Shown: positions 35,087 to 45,613, numbered from the stretch's first letter. The stretch is DNA of 64,000 bases from Pacificibacter marinus (GCF_900109555.1 NZ_FNZV01000012.1:1-64000), one strand, 5' to 3'. Notes: a model not told the origin generated them from the sequence alone. Translations and numbers: made by a program.

Positions 35087-35956
35087 TTAGCTGCGAACCA
35101 GCTTTTCATAGGATTCTGCCACATCACGTGTCAGCGCACCGACTTTAAACATGTGGTCGCCAATTTGCCCAACCGGCGTGACTTCGGCCGCTGTGCCTGT
35201 CAGCCAGCATTGTTCAAACCCTGCAAGTTCCTCGGGCATGATCACGCGCTCATGCACAATGATGCCTTTGTCTTTGAGCATTTGAATGATGGTCTGGCGG
35301 GTGATGCCGTTGAGAATGGCGTCTGGGATTGGCGTATGCACTTCGCCGTCTTTTACGAAAAAGATGTTTGCGCCAGTCGCTTCGGCGACATACCCGCGAT
35401 AATCCATGAACAACGCATCAGAACAGCCTTTAGCTTCGGCTGCGTGTTTGGACATTGTGCAGATCATGTAAAGGCCCGCAGCTTTCGCGGCTGTTGGGAT
35501 TGTCTCGGGGGAAGGGCGTTTCCATTTTGCGATATCAAGTTTCGCGCCCACATTTTTCGCATCGCCGTAATAAGCGCCCCATTCCCAAGCTGCGACAGCC
35601 ATGCGGACAGGGTTTTTGTTTGAGGCAACACCCATGTCTTCGCCCGCGCCGCGCCATGCAATTACACGTACATAAGCATCGGTCCATCCATTGGCCTCTA
35701 ACACCGCGTATTTCGCAGCTTCGATTTCGTCGATGGAATATGGGATTGGCATATCAAGCAATTCGCCTGATTTGATCAAGCGGGCGGAATGTTCGCGTGA
35801 TTTGAAAATCTTGCCATTGTAGCAGCGTTCGCCTTCGAACACAGACGACGCGTAATGCATAGCGTGGGTCAAAATGTGAACCTGTGCATCGCGCCACTCG
35901 ACGAGAGCGCCATCCATCCAAATTTTACCATCGCGATTTTCGTATGAACCAGCCAT
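35087..35956 (-). CDS. ilvE: Branched-chain amino acid aminotransferase
   Basis: A 289-residue fold-type IV PLP enzyme, the last step of Val, Leu and Ile synthesis. Family features are MHYASSVFEGERCYNGKIF near residues 33-51, the PLP lysine in TAAKAAGLYM, and EATGANIFFVKDG and NGITRQTIIQ towards the end. Divergent from petP, with 153 bp between. ilvD of the same pathway lies at 55688-57529. Confidence 0.95.
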   Translation of the reverse strand: MAGSYENRDGKIWMDGALVEWRDAQVHILTHAMHYASSVFEGERCYNGKIFKSREHSARLIKSGELLDMPIPYSIDEIEAAKYAVLEANGWTDAYVRVIAWRGAGEDMGVASNKNPVRMAVAAWEWGAYYGDAKNVGAKLDIAKWKRPSPETIPTAAKAAGLYMICTMSKHAAEAKGCSDALFMDYRGYVAEATGANIFFVKDGEVHTPIPDAILNGITRQTIIQMLKDKGIIVHERVIMPEELAGFEQCWLTGTAAEVTPVGQIGDHMFKVGALTRDVAESYEKLVRS

Positions 35957-36109
35957 TGCGCCATCCTTTAACTTTTAGTGCATTTTGCGATTGTTGCGTA
36001 TAGATAGGATATCGAAGACATTATCTTGCGCAAAACCTGATATGCGCTATCAATTGAAGCTTGGAATGTCAATGTCGCTGACTTAAAATGCTCAGAGATT
36101 ACGTAAATT

Positions 36110-36631
36110 GTGAATGAGGACAGTATGGCCGACGGTAAGAGTACACGGAGCGGTGAGAGCCTATTGTTTTTGAAAGATGAACAGCTGCGCAAAGGGATCG
36201 AGGCGATGTTTTTTGCCTATCGCGGCTTTACGGCAGACCCAGACAGAATTTTAGATAAACACGGGTATGGGCGTGCGCATCATCGCGCTGTGCACTTTAT
36301 CAACCGTGCGCAAGGCACCACCGTGAACGCGTTGCTTGGTGTGCTTGGAGTGACGAAACAGTCTTTGAACAGGGTTCTGCGCACCCTTATCGCGGATGAA
36401 CTGGTCGAAAGCCGTGTGGGGCAAAGAGACAAGCGTGAGCGGCATTTGTTTTTGACGCCCAAGGGCAAAGCTTTGGAGGCTGAATTGTCTGAGGCACAGC
36501 GTGCGCGTATGCGAGTCGCGTTTAGCACGGCTGGCCCCGAAGCTGTCGCGGGGTTCCGAGATGTGCTAGAGGCGATGATGGACGCAGATCAAAGAACCTA
36601 TTTTGATACGTTAAAGGAGAAAACTCTGTGA
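36110..36631 (+). CDS. petP: MarR-family regulator PetP
   Basis: A 173-residue winged-helix protein of the MarR group: HRAVHFINRAQGTTVNALLGVLGVTKQSLNRVLRTLIADELVE (recognition helix) and QRDKRERHLFLTPKG (wing). The start is GTG at 36110; an ATG five codons on is possible. It overlaps the response-regulator gene petR by four bases. The petP-petR pair is known from Rhodobacter capsulatus, where it lies directly upstream of petABC; here the bc1 operon is about 11 kb away. Confidence 0.85.
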   Translation: MNEDSMADGKSTRSGESLLFLKDEQLRKGIEAMFFAYRGFTADPDRILDKHGYGRAHHRAVHFINRAQGTTVNALLGVLGVTKQSLNRVLRTLIADELVESRVGQRDKRERHLFLTPKGKALEAELSEAQRARMRVAFSTAGPEAVAGFRDVLEAMMDADQRTYFDTLKEKTL

Positions 36632-37323
36632 GTGACATTCATCTTCTCATTGTTGACGACGATGAACGCATTCGCCAGTTGTTACAAAAGTTTTTGATCC
36701 GCAACGGATTTTGCGTCACTGCGGCGCGCGATGCGGCCCATGCACGGCGTCTTTTGGCTGGGCTTGAGTTCGATATGATCGTGATGGATGTCATGATGCC
36801 TGGCGAAGATGGTGTGACTTTGACGCGCAGTTTGCGGCAAACTTTGGCGACGCCTATTTTGCTTTTGACGGCAAAGGGCGAAACGGAAGACCGGATTTCC
36901 GGGCTTGAGGCGGGCGCAGATGATTATCTTGCAAAGCCATTTGAGCCCAAAGAACTGCTATTGCGGATCAACGCTGTTTTGCGCCGTGTGCCGCAGGTTG
37001 AAGATGTGGCAGCTTTGCCCAAGTATCTGCATCTGGGTAATTTTAGATATGACATTGAGCGTGGTGAATTGTGGGAAGGCGATCAAATTGTACGTCTGAC
37101 GCAGACCGAAGCACAGCTTATGCGTATCTTTACCGCGACGCTTGGTGAATCTGTCTCGCGCAGTGAGTTGGTTGAAAAGCTCGGGCGCGATGGGGGCCAA
37201 GCGCAAGAGCGTGCCGTGGATGTTCAAATCACACGCCTGCGTCGCAAGTTTGAAACCGATCCGCGCCAACCCCGTTTCTTGCAAACTGTACGTGGATCTG
37301 GATATATGTTGAGCCCCGAATAG
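36628..37323 (+). CDS. petR: OmpR-type response regulator PetR
   Basis: A 231-residue response regulator. The receiver domain (1-120) has the acidic pair DDDER, the phosphorylation site in DMIVMDVMMPGEDG, and the K of YLAKPFEPKEL. The C-terminal OmpR/PhoB winged helix has VRLTQTEAQLM, VDVQITRLRRKFE and TVRGSGYML. The start is GTG overlapping the petP stop. No histidine kinase is nearby, as in R. capsulatus, where PetR is essential. Confidence 0.88.
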   Translation: MSDIHLLIVDDDERIRQLLQKFLIRNGFCVTAARDAAHARRLLAGLEFDMIVMDVMMPGEDGVTLTRSLRQTLATPILLLTAKGETEDRISGLEAGADDYLAKPFEPKELLLRINAVLRRVPQVEDVAALPKYLHLGNFRYDIERGELWEGDQIVRLTQTEAQLMRIFTATLGESVSRSELVEKLGRDGGQAQERAVDVQITRLRRKFETDPRQPRFLQTVRGSGYMLSPE

Positions 37324-37426
37324 GGAAATTTCCTGCCAAAGGCTTGATCTGGAACTGGCCAACAGGGGGCAATCCCTTGTAGGTAGGCCTAGATGAGTAA
37401 GGAATAGTTTTTCAGGAGATGCTGAT

Positions 37427-37669
37427 ATGACCGAAACACCTGTGTCTGAAATGAGCTTTGAAGCGGCGATGGCAGAGCTTGATCAAGTCGTTGCCAAGCT
37501 TGAGCACGGTGAAGTGGCGCTTGAAGACAGCATCAAACTGTACGAACGTGGCGCAACGTTAAAGGCGCATTGCGAAGCCAAGTTGAAAGATGCGACTGAA
37601 AAAGTTGAAAAAATCTCGGTTGGCAGCGATGGAAAACCGGCATCTGCGCAACCTGTTGAAGGCCTCTGA
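37427..37669 (+). CDS. xseB: Exodeoxyribonuclease VII, small subunit
   Basis: An 80-residue protein with the family core MSFEAAMAELDQVVAKLEHGEVALEDSIKLYERGATLKAHCEAKL. It forms the helical part of ExoVII with XseA (not in window). AGGAG precedes the ATG. The stop overlaps ispA by one base, giving the widespread xseB-ispA-dxs operon. Confidence 0.94.
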   Translation: MTETPVSEMSFEAAMAELDQVVAKLEHGEVALEDSIKLYERGATLKAHCEAKLKDATEKVEKISVGSDGKPASAQPVEGL

Positions 37670-38535
37670 TGCACGCTAAACTTGATCGTTGTTGTCAGCT
37701 GGTTGACACATGTTTCGATGCTGTTTTGTCCCCGATGGGGCAATCCCCCGTTGAACTTGGCATGCGCTATGCTGTGAGCGGCGGCAAGCGATTGCGAGCG
37801 TTTTTGGTGCTCGAAAGCGCTGCGCTTTACGACATTAATCCTCTGCAATCTGTTTGGTCCGCCACAGCGATTGAAGCGATGCATGCCTATAGTTTGGTGC
37901 ATGACGATCTGCCGTGCATGGACGATGATGATTTGCGGCGCGGCCAACCGACTGTTCACAAAAAATGGGATGAAGCCACAGCTGTACTTGTTGGCGATGC
38001 TTTGCAGACCCTGTCTTTTGAATTGTTGGCGCGCTCAGAAACATCTGAGTCGAGCGATGTTCGACTCAATTTGATTGCCGCCATGGCCCGCGCCGCTGGT
38101 GCGCAAGGCATGGTTCTTGGGCAGGCCCAAGACATCGCGGCGGAAACGACCAAGACCCCGCTTGATTTGTTTGCGATCACTGAATTGCAGGCAAATAAAA
38201 CAGGGGCGCTGATTGAATGGGCCGCAATCGCCGGCCCTATGCTTGTTGGCGCGGATCAAACGCCTTTGGCACGTTACGCACAAGCGATCGGGCTGGCCTT
38301 TCAAATCCAAGACGACATTTTGGACGTGATTGGTGACACAGATAAAACCGGAAAAGCCGTGGGCAAAGATCAGGACGCTGGCAAAGCGACATTCGTGTCT
38401 TTGCTGGGGCTTGAGGGGGCACAAAAACGCGCCTCCGCCTTGGTGGATGACGCCTGTGCGGCACTTAGCCCGTTTGGCGCGCGCGCAGAAACCTTGCAGG
38501 ATATCGCTCGGTTCGTTATTTCCCGCGAAACCTAA
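37669..38535 (+). CDS. ispA: Polyprenyl (farnesyl/geranylgeranyl) diphosphate synthase
   Basis: A 288-residue isoprenyl diphosphate synthase condensing IPP with allylic diphosphates. The first Asp-rich motif is [15 protein letters not shown], the second [22 protein letters not shown] and GLAFQ are also present. Chain length cannot be read reliably; operon position with xseB and dxs favours farnesyl diphosphate. Confidence 0.93.
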   Translation: MHAKLDRCCQLVDTCFDAVLSPMGQSPVELGMRYAVSGGKRLRAFLVLESAALYDINPLQSVWSATAIEAMHAYSLVHDDLPCMDDDDLRRGQPTVHKKWDEATAVLVGDALQTLSFELLARSETSESSDVRLNLIAAMARAAGAQGMVLGQAQDIAAETTKTPLDLFAITELQANKTGALIEWAAIAGPMLVGADQTPLARYAQAIGLAFQIQDDILDVIGDTDKTGKAVGKDQDAGKATFVSLLGLEGAQKRASALVDDACAALSPFGARAETLQDIARFVISRET

Positions 38536-38549
38536 GAAAGCTAAAGCGC

Positions 38550-40478
38550 ATGTCTGATCGTCCCGACACCCCAACGCTTGACCGAGTTTCAATCCCTGCG
38601 GATTTGAAGGTCTTGTCCGATTCAGAGCTGAAACGCGTCGCCAGTGAACTGCGCGCCGAGACCATTTCAGCGGTGTCGGAAACAGGTGGGCATTTGGGCG
38701 CGGGTCTTGGAGTCGTCGAATTGACGGTCGCGCTGCATGCCGTTTTTGACACGCCAAAAGACCGACTGATCTGGGATGTGTCGCATCAGTGTTACCCCCA
38801 TAAAATTCTGACAGGGCGTCGCGATAAAATTCGCACCTTGCGCCAAAAGCATGGGTTGTCTGGTTTCACCAAGCGCTCGGAAAGTCCATTTGACCCCTTT
38901 GGGGCTGCCCACAGTTCGACGTCTATCTCTGCCGCGCTTGGATTTTCTGTGGCGCGCGATTTGGGTGGTGCGCCTGATCCCGCGCTGGGCGATGCAATTG
39001 CTGTAATCGGTGACGGGTCCATGTCTGCGGGCATGGCGTTTGAGGCGATGAACAATGCGGGCCATTTGGGCAAGCGGTTGTTTGTGATTCTCAACGACAA
39101 TGAAATGTCGATTGCCGAACCTGTCGGGGCGCTGTCCAGCTATCTGTCCCGCCTTTATGCGGGCGAACCGTTTCAAGAATTGAAAGCTGCCGCCAAGGGC
39201 GCGGTGTCTTTGTTGCCGCCGCCCTTTCAAGAGGGTGCGCGCCGCGCCAAGGAAATGCTCAAGGGCATGACTGTTGGCGGCACGATGTTTGAAGAGCTTG
39301 GATTTTCCTATGTTGGCCCGATTGATGGTCACGATATGGATCAGCTTTTGTCGGTTTTGCGCACAGTTAAAACCCGTGCCACTGGCCCAGTTTTGATCCA
39401 TACGATTACCAAAAAGGGCAAAGGTTACGCCCCCGCCGAACGTGCGCTCGACAAAGGTCACGCGACAAGTAAGTTCGATGTGCTGACCGGAAAACAACAG
39501 AAATCGACCCCCAATGCCCCGTCTTACACGTCGGTCTTTGCCAAAGCCCTGCTGCAAGAAGCGGCTGAGGATGACAAGATTTGCGCTGTAACGGCTGCGA
39601 TGCCTGATGGCACAGGGCTCAATTTGTTTGCTGAACGCTATGGATCACGCTGTTTCGACGTGGGCATTGCCGAACAGCATGGCGTGACCTTTGCGGCTGG
39701 TTTGGCTGCTGGTGGGATGAAGCCCTTTTGCGCGATGTATTCAACGTTTTTGCAACGCGGTTATGACCAAGTTGTGCATGATGTTGCGATTCAGCGTTTG
39801 CCTGTCCGGTTTGCGATTGATCGCGCTGGTTTGGTCGGTGCTGATGGTGCCACGCATGCAGGGTCTTTTGATGTTGCGTTTCTCGCAAATCTGCCCGGAT
39901 TTGTTGTGATGGCCGCTGCGGATGAGGCCGAATTGGTACACATGGTGGCGACAGCTGCGGCCCATGATGATGGACCTATCGCGTTTCGGTATCCACGTGG
40001 TGAGGGTGTTGGTATTGAGCTGCCAGAACGCGGCACGCCGATTGAAATCGGTAAAGGGCGCATCATTCAAGAGGGCGCGCGCGTTGCTATTTTGTCGTTT
40101 GGCACCCGTTTGGATGCTGTGCGCAAAGCGTGCGAAAGCTTGGCCCAAAAAGGCATTACGCCCACCATTGCAGATGCGCGGTTTGCCAAGCCTTTGGACC
40201 ATGAACTTATTCGCACTTTGGCCGAAAATCACGAGGCCCTGATTACGGTAGAAGAGGGCGCTATCGGTGGATTTGGGTCACATGTTGCCGATTTTCTTGC
40301 CAATGAGGGCGTGTTTGATCGTGGCATAAAGTTCAGATCAATGGTGCTGCCCGATACGTTTATCGATCAATCCAGCCCCGAAGATATGTACGCCACGGCA
40401 GGGTTGAACGCTGCAGATATTGAAGCCAAAGTGCTGCATGTTTTGGGAATCACCGACATTTCTGCCAAGCGCGCCTGA
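38550..40478 (+). CDS. dxs: 1-deoxy-D-xylulose-5-phosphate synthase
   Basis: A 642-residue TPP enzyme, first step of the MEP isoprenoid pathway (pyruvate plus glyceraldehyde-3-phosphate). The TPP motif [18 protein letters not shown], the H-containing [17 protein letters not shown] and the central [18 protein letters not shown] are clear. It is the last gene of xseB-ispA-dxs. Its stop abuts the stop of the convergent SDR gene with no gap; the two stop codons form TGATCA. Confidence 0.97.
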   Translation: MSDRPDTPTLDRVSIPADLKVLSDSELKRVASELRAETISAVSETGGHLGAGLGVVELTVALHAVFDTPKDRLIWDVSHQCYPHKILTGRRDKIRTLRQKHGLSGFTKRSESPFDPFGAAHSSTSISAALGFSVARDLGGAPDPALGDAIAVIGDGSMSAGMAFEAMNNAGHLGKRLFVILNDNEMSIAEPVGALSSYLSRLYAGEPFQELKAAAKGAVSLLPPPFQEGARRAKEMLKGMTVGGTMFEELGFSYVGPIDGHDMDQLLSVLRTVKTRATGPVLIHTITKKGKGYAPAERALDKGHATSKFDVLTGKQQKSTPNAPSYTSVFAKALLQEAAEDDKICAVTAAMPDGTGLNLFAERYGSRCFDVGIAEQHGVTFAAGLAAGGMKPFCAMYSTFLQRGYDQVVHDVAIQRLPVRFAIDRAGLVGADGATHAGSFDVAFLANLPGFVVMAAADEAELVHMVATAAAHDDGPIAFRYPRGEGVGIELPERGTPIEIGKGRIIQEGARVAILSFGTRLDAVRKACESLAQKGITPTIADARFAKPLDHELIRTLAENHEALITVEEGAIGGFGSHVADFLANEGVFDRGIKFRSMVLPDTFIDQSSPEDMYATAGLNAADIEAKVLHVLGITDISAKRA

Positions 40479-41342
40479 TCAGCTTTCAGCGGCCAAGAGC
40501 GCTTTAAGGCCCGAATGGTAGTCAGGGTAAATCAGCGACACGCCCAACGCATCTTTGATCCGATCATTGCGCACTTTTTTGCTTTCCGCATAAAAGCTGC
40601 GGGCCATCGGTGTCATCTGCGCGGTCTCAAAGTCTTCAGTGGCGGGGATCGGTAATCCCAACAGTTCGGCAGCATGGCCAATAACGTCTTCGGGTGGGGC
40701 GGGCATATCATCGCACACATTGAATATTTGGCTGGAATCGGGACGATGTATCGACGCTAAAAGAACCTGCGCAATGTCTTCGACATGGGTGCGTGAAAAA
40801 ATCTGATTTTGCTTGATGATACGCCGTGCAGTGCCGTTTCGCACTTTGGCAAAAGGTCCGCGCCCCGGGCCATATATCCCCGCAAGTCTGAAAATCTTTA
40901 GGTTTAGGCCAAGGTCTTTGGCCACCGCGATCCAGTGTGCTTCGGCTTCGACACGTGCTTTACCGCGCTTGGTCGCGGGGGTCAGGGGGGTGGTTTCATC
41001 CACCCAATCACCATCATGGTTGCCATAAACGCCAGTGGTCGACAGGTACCCGACCCATTTCAAATTTTTTGCAGCATCTTTTAGGCTTTCCAAGTGCTGC
41101 GCCAAAAATGGATCACCTGCATCCGTGGGCGCAGCCGATGTTAAAAAATGAGTGGCCTTGAGCAGATCATCATGAATCGTTTCGTCTGGCAGTACACGGC
41201 ACGTCATGCCTGTTTTGCGCAAGGTTAGAGCCTTGTCCAACCTGCGCGTTGTTCCTGTGATGTCCCAGTTTAGGGGCAGCAAAAGGGCCGCGAGAGCTTG
41301 GGCAGAATAACCGTGACCGTATGAAAAGAGATGATCTGGCAT
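40479..41342 (-). CDS. SDR-family NAD(P)-dependent epimerase-like protein
   Basis: A 287-residue extended-SDR relative resembling YeeZ-type proteins. The dinucleotide loop is a shortened FSYGHGYSAQALA; then LSTTGVYGNHDGDWVDE and FRLAGIYGPGRGPFAKVRNGTARRI follow. The classical YxxxK is not obvious, so it may bind nucleotide without standard dehydrogenase chemistry. Convergent with dxs and sharing its end. Confidence 0.82.
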   Translation of the reverse strand: MPDHLFSYGHGYSAQALAALLLPLNWDITGTTRRLDKALTLRKTGMTCRVLPDETIHDDLLKATHFLTSAAPTDAGDPFLAQHLESLKDAAKNLKWVGYLSTTGVYGNHDGDWVDETTPLTPATKRGKARVEAEAHWIAVAKDLGLNLKIFRLAGIYGPGRGPFAKVRNGTARRIIKQNQIFSRTHVEDIAQVLLASIHRPDSSQIFNVCDDMPAPPEDVIGHAAELLGLPIPATEDFETAQMTPMARSFYAESKKVRNDRIKDALGVSLIYPDYHSGLKALLAAES

Positions 41343-41479
41343 GATGTGATGTCCGATAAGAATGTACTAGCGTGCGCACTGGGCTTGCGTCGCCCTTGGA
41401 GTTGGTGACAATGCACACCCAAAGGTCAAGGATCAAGGCCGTGACACCAATTGAAGATCGCATTTGAGGAACCGTAGAT

Positions 41480-42958
41480 ATGTCTGATACAGGATTTAAG
41501 CTTGAAACGCCTCCCCATCGTGCCCCAGAGCTTTTTTCGGATGCCGCCGCAGCTGTTCAGCGGCTTGAAGAGCTATACGTCGAGGCAACGACATTTTTGA
41601 CGTCGCAATTCTCACGTGTTGCTGGTGGGGCAAAACCAACTGCAAGGTACCGTGCATATTACCCAGAGATTCGCGTTGTCGTCGCGTCCTATGCGTCGTC
41701 AGACAGTCGGTTGTCATTTGGCCATGTGTCAAAGCCTGGAATTTATTCGACCACGATCACGCGCCCTGATTTGTTTCGAAACTATCTGACGTTTCAGTTG
41801 CAGCAATTGATCGCAAACCACGACATAAAAGTAGGTATTGGTCCATCGCAAACGCCCTTGCCGGTTCATTTTGCCGTGGCAAATGATGACAGCATCACTG
41901 TCCCACAAGAAGGCGTGATGGATTATCCGTTGCGGGATGTTTTCGACGTTCCTGATTTGTCGACCACGCATGATAATATCGTCAACGGGTCTGAGTTTCA
42001 TTACGAAGATGGGTCTGGCCCTTTGGCGCCCTTTACAGCACAGCGCATCGATTATTCGTTGGCGCGGTTGTCTCATTACACCGCCACCGATGCAGATCAT
42101 TTCCAAAACCATGTGCTGTTCACGAACTACCAGTTCTACGTGTCAGAATTCGAAGCCTATGCGCGCACTCAGCTGGCCGATCCAGATAGCGGCTACACAA
42201 GCTTTGTCAGCACTGGAAATGTTGAAATCACGGACCCTGAGACACCGATCGATCCCGTCGAAAAGATGCCGCAGATGCCGACATATCACTTGAAGCGGGC
42301 AGATGGATCTGGCGTCACGTTGGTGAACATCGGGGTTGGTCCGTCCAACGCCAAAACAGCCACGGATCACATTGCAGTGCTTCGCCCGCACGCGTGGATC
42401 ATGGTGGGACATTGTGCGGGGCTTCGAAACTCTCAGCGCCTTGGCGACTTTGTTTTGGCCCACGCCTATCTGCGCGAAGATCACGTTCTGGATGCTGATC
42501 TACCTGTTTGGGTGCCTATTCCTGCGCTTGCCGAAATTCAAACATCGCTTGAAGGGGCGGTGGCGCAGGTGACGCAGCTTGAAGGATACGAGCTGAAGCG
42601 GATCATGCGTACTGGCACGGTTGCAACAATCGACAATCGCAACTGGGAGCTGCGGGATCAATCAGGTCCTGTGCAGCGCTTGTCGCAATCGCGTGCTGTT
42701 GGATTGGATATGGAAAGCGCGACAATCGCCGCTAACGGATTTCGGTTCCGTGTGCCTTATGGAACGCTTTTGTGTGTGTCTGACAAACCTTTGCATGGCG
42801 AACTTAAGTTGCCTGGCATGGCGTCTGATTTCTACAAAAGCCAAGTGTCACGGCATTTGTTGATCGGTATTCGCGCGATGGAAATCTTAAGAGAAATGCC
42901 TATCGAGCGGATTCACAGTCGCAAATTGCGTTCATTTGAGGAAACTGCGTTCCTTTAA
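41480..42958 (+). CDS. amn: AMP nucleosidase
   Basis: A 492-residue enzyme splitting AMP into adenine and ribose-5-phosphate. It has the N-terminal AMP-nucleosidase domain (RYRAYYPEIRV, GHVSKPGIYSTTITRPDLF) and a C-terminal purine nucleosidase/phosphorylase fold with GHCAGLRNSQRLGDFVLAHAYLR, AVGLDMESATIAANGFRFRVPYGTLLCVSDKPLHGELK. Length agrees with E. coli Amn (484). Confidence 0.96.
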   Translation: MSDTGFKLETPPHRAPELFSDAAAAVQRLEELYVEATTFLTSQFSRVAGGAKPTARYRAYYPEIRVVVASYASSDSRLSFGHVSKPGIYSTTITRPDLFRNYLTFQLQQLIANHDIKVGIGPSQTPLPVHFAVANDDSITVPQEGVMDYPLRDVFDVPDLSTTHDNIVNGSEFHYEDGSGPLAPFTAQRIDYSLARLSHYTATDADHFQNHVLFTNYQFYVSEFEAYARTQLADPDSGYTSFVSTGNVEITDPETPIDPVEKMPQMPTYHLKRADGSGVTLVNIGVGPSNAKTATDHIAVLRPHAWIMVGHCAGLRNSQRLGDFVLAHAYLREDHVLDADLPVWVPIPALAEIQTSLEGAVAQVTQLEGYELKRIMRTGTVATIDNRNWELRDQSGPVQRLSQSRAVGLDMESATIAANGFRFRVPYGTLLCVSDKPLHGELKLPGMASDFYKSQVSRHLLIGIRAMEILREMPIERIHSRKLRSFEETAFL

Positions 42959-43088
42959 AGCGGAAAAATGCCGTAAAAGTTATGAAAATGTCATGGTTTG
43001 CCACACTAAGCGTTGTGTGGACCTACTATATTGGCTTAGAAATGCTCGATAACCCCCTAATCCATGGGGGAGATGAGGAGATACAGAC

Positions 43089-43376
43089 ATGTCGAAACCA
43101 ATGACTAAGACCCAGCTCGTTGCTGCTTTGGCAGAAGAACTGGGCGCAGATAAAAAAACTGCTGGTGCTGCTCTTGAAGCTGTAACTGCGATCATCACGC
43201 GCGAAGTTTCTGCTGGCGGCGCCGTGACCCTTCCTGGTGTTGGCAAAATCTATTGTCGCGAACGTCCAGCACGTATGGTGCGTAACCCACAAACGGGTGA
43301 GCAAATGCCAAAAGATGCTGACAAAGTTGTAAAAATGACAATTGCAAAAGCGCTTAAAGATAGCGTGAACGAGTAA
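43089..43376 (+). CDS. hup: HU-family DNA-binding protein
   Basis: A 95-residue histone-like protein with the HU dimer core (MTKTQLVAALAEELGADKKTAGAALEAV) and the DNA-binding arm VTLPGVGKIYCRERPARMVRNPQTGEQ. Strong GGAGATGAGGAG-type purine tract before the ATG. It is monocistronic, with a terminator after it. Confidence 0.95.
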   Translation: MSKPMTKTQLVAALAEELGADKKTAGAALEAVTAIITREVSAGGAVTLPGVGKIYCRERPARMVRNPQTGEQMPKDADKVVKMTIAKALKDSVNE

Positions 43377-43401
43377 AATTCACTCGCTTTGCTATTTGGG
43401 A

Positions 43402-43427
43402 GGGTCGTGCATTTGCGCGGCCCTTTT
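43402..43427 (+). terminator. Rho-independent terminator after the HU gene
   Basis: GGGTCGTGC pairs with GCGCGGCCC (9 bp, two G-U) around ATTT, followed by TTTT. It starts 25 bp past the HU stop. Confidence 0.8.
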
Positions 43428-43456
43428 CGTTTTAATAAATGAATTGAGAAAGACCA

Positions 43457-44317
43457 ATGGATTTTAAAGCACTTTTGATGGGCTTGGCTTTTGTTTTGAT
43501 GTGGTCTTCTGCCTTTACATCGGCTCGTATTATTGTCGCAGATGCCCCCGCTTTGGCATCGCTTGCGCTGCGCTTTTTGATGTCCGGTATTGCAGGTGTT
43601 CTTTTGGCGCGCGCTTTGGGCCAGAATTGGCATTTCACACGCAAACAGTGGCGGGCGATCATTATTTTTGGCGTGTGCCAAAACGCAGCCTATCTGGGTC
43701 TTTATTTTCTGGCGATGCGCTCTGTCGAAGCATCATTGGCCTCTGTGCTGGCGTCATCAATGCCGCTCGTCGTTGCGTTAATTTCAACGCTCTTTTTGCA
43801 TGAAAGGCCGCGCCCCGTAGCTGCACTTGGTTTGGGCATCGGGTTCTTGGGTGTTTTGCTGATTATGGGCACACGCCTGTCTGCTGGCAGCGATATGGTT
43901 GGTATTTTGATGTGTGTCGTTGGCACCATTGCACTTGCTGTTGCGACACTGTCTTTGCGGTCTGTCGGTGCTGGACCCAATGTGTTGATGGTGGTGGGGC
44001 TGCAAAGCTTGATTGGCAGTGTGGTGCTGGCGTTCTTGTCACCTTTGGTGGATGTTTACCACGTTACCATGTCGACCAGTCTCGTGGTCGCGATGCTTTA
44101 TACGACGTTTGTGCCCGGCCTTTTCGCAACATGGCTTTGGTTTAAATTGGTCGAGCGTATCGGAACAGTCAAAGGCGCGGCCTTTCACTTTTTGAACCCG
44201 TTTTTCGGGGTCGCGATCGCCGCAGTCCTGCTGGGCGAACGCGTGAATGTTTGGGATATCGTTGGAGTGGTGACGATTATGATCGGCATCTTGGCAGTGC
44301 AGTTGTCAAAAGCTTAA
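43457..44317 (+). CDS. EamA/DMT-family transporter
   Basis: A 286-residue inner-membrane protein with about ten helices in two EamA repeats: GLAFVLMWSSAFTSARI near the start, SVEASLASVLASSMPLVVALISTLFLHERP closing repeat one, and AAFHFLNPFFGVAIAAVLLGERVNVWDIVG closing repeat two. Probably a metabolite or amino-acid exporter; substrate unknown. Its stop is one base from the stop of convergent aroC. Confidence 0.9.
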   Translation: MDFKALLMGLAFVLMWSSAFTSARIIVADAPALASLALRFLMSGIAGVLLARALGQNWHFTRKQWRAIIIFGVCQNAAYLGLYFLAMRSVEASLASVLASSMPLVVALISTLFLHERPRPVAALGLGIGFLGVLLIMGTRLSAGSDMVGILMCVVGTIALAVATLSLRSVGAGPNVLMVVGLQSLIGSVVLAFLSPLVDVYHVTMSTSLVVAMLYTTFVPGLFATWLWFKLVERIGTVKGAAFHFLNPFFGVAIAAVLLGERVNVWDIVGVVTIMIGILAVQLSKA

Positions 44318-44318
44318 C

Positions 44319-45422
44319 TTACTTTCCAAACACGCCCAAAGGTTCCGCGCCATTCTGACCACGATGCAGCAAAAAGTGGTCCAATATCACACAGGCCATC
44401 ATCGCCTCGCCCACGGGCACGGCGCGGATGCCGACACAAGGGTCATGACGCCCTTTGGTGATCAAATCCGTGTCCTTACCGCTTTTCGTGACCGTCTTGC
44501 GTGATGTTAGGATCGAACTTGTTGGCTTCACCGCAAAGCGCACGACCAAATCTTGGCCTGTCGAAATACCACCAAGAATACCACCGGCATGGTTCGACAT
44601 ATATTCAGGTCCATCAGGGCCCATGCGAATTTCGTCAGCGTTTTCTTTTCCTGTCAGCATCGCGGCATTCATGCCCTCGCCAATTTCCACACCTTTGACG
44701 GCGTTGATTGACATCATGGCAGAGGCCAAATCCGTATCGATTTTGGCATAGATAGGCGCGCCAAGACCCGCTGGTGCGCCTTTTGCTACAACTTCGACCA
44801 CAGCGCCGACCGATGAGCCTGATTTGCGGATGTCATCCAAATAATCCGCCCAATTTTTGGCAGTCACAGCGCTGGGCACCCAAAACGGATTGTTGTCGAT
44901 TTCCGACATATCCCGTTCGCCGATGATACCATTTGGGCCGATTTGGGTCATATACCCTTTAATCTCAAGGCTTGGGATCAACTGCGCCAGCGCCGCACGC
45001 GCAATACCACCAGCTGCAACACGTGCAGCAGTTTCGCGCGCAGAAGAGCGCCCACCGCCTCGGTAATCGCGAATACCGTATTTTTGGAAATAGGTGATGT
45101 CAGCATGACCGGGGCGGAACTTTTCAGAAATATCACCGTAGTCTTTAGAGCGCTGATCGGTGTTACGGATCATCAGCTGGATGGGCGTGCCTGTGGTTTT
45201 ACCTTCGAACACACCTGACAGTATCTCAACCTGATCGGCCTCGCGCCGCTGGGTTGTATATTTTGACGTGCCCGGTTTACGCTTATCAAGCCAGATTTGT
45301 AGCATCTCTTCGTTCAACTCAATACCCGGGGGGCACCCATCGACAGTCGCGCCCAAGGCTGGGCCGTGGCTTTCGCCCCAAGTGGTGAAACGAAATAGGT
45401 GACCGAATGTGTTCATGCTCAT
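44319..45422 (-). CDS. aroC: Chorismate synthase
   Basis: A 367-residue FMN-dependent enzyme making chorismate from EPSP. The three family signatures appear as [18 protein letters not shown] (N-terminus), [19 protein letters not shown] and RTDPC-equivalent [18 protein letters not shown] precedes the ATG at 45422. It is divergent from the TPP-riboswitch/thiBPQ operon. Confidence 0.97.
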   Translation of the reverse strand: MSMNTFGHLFRFTTWGESHGPALGATVDGCPPGIELNEEMLQIWLDKRKPGTSKYTTQRREADQVEILSGVFEGKTTGTPIQLMIRNTDQRSKDYGDISEKFRPGHADITYFQKYGIRDYRGGGRSSARETAARVAAGGIARAALAQLIPSLEIKGYMTQIGPNGIIGERDMSEIDNNPFWVPSAVTAKNWADYLDDIRKSGSSVGAVVEVVAKGAPAGLGAPIYAKIDTDLASAMMSINAVKGVEIGEGMNAAMLTGKENADEIRMGPDGPEYMSNHAGGILGGISTGQDLVVRFAVKPTSSILTSRKTVTKSGKDTDLITKGRHDPCVGIRAVPVGEAMMACVILDHFLLHRGQNGAEPLGVFGK

Positions 45423-45528
45423 GGTGTGCTCCTTGATCGCCTATTCGTTTAACGGGTGTTGAGCCGCTCGAAAAGGGGGCACGGCGTCTGGGGCTTGCGC
45501 TTTGTACGATTAACGCTAGATTGCGGCT

Positions 45529-45613
45529 TACCTCGGGGTGCCACCAGATGTGGCTGAGATGCGCAAGCGGACCCGTAGAACCTGACCCGGCTAAAACCGG
45601 CGGAGGGAAGGTA
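45529..45613 (+). promoter_or_regulatory. TPP riboswitch (THI element) of thiBPQ
   Basis: The conserved THI-box landmarks are all visible in order: P1 TACCT pairing AGGTA at the ends, CGGGGTGCC, TGGCTGAGATG, ACCCGTAGAACCTGA, and GGCGGAGGGAAGGT. It lies 55 bp upstream of thiB and would lower expression when thiamine pyrophosphate is plentiful. Confidence 0.96.

Noticed and set aside
36026-36106. Short palindromes TTGCGCAA and TTACGTAA upstream of petP
   Set aside because: Eight-base palindromes are common by chance; no second copy or matching regulator evidence.
38667-39557. A 296-codon minus-strand frame inside dxs
   Set aside because: Antisense shadow of dxs; composition and lack of any motif argue against a gene.
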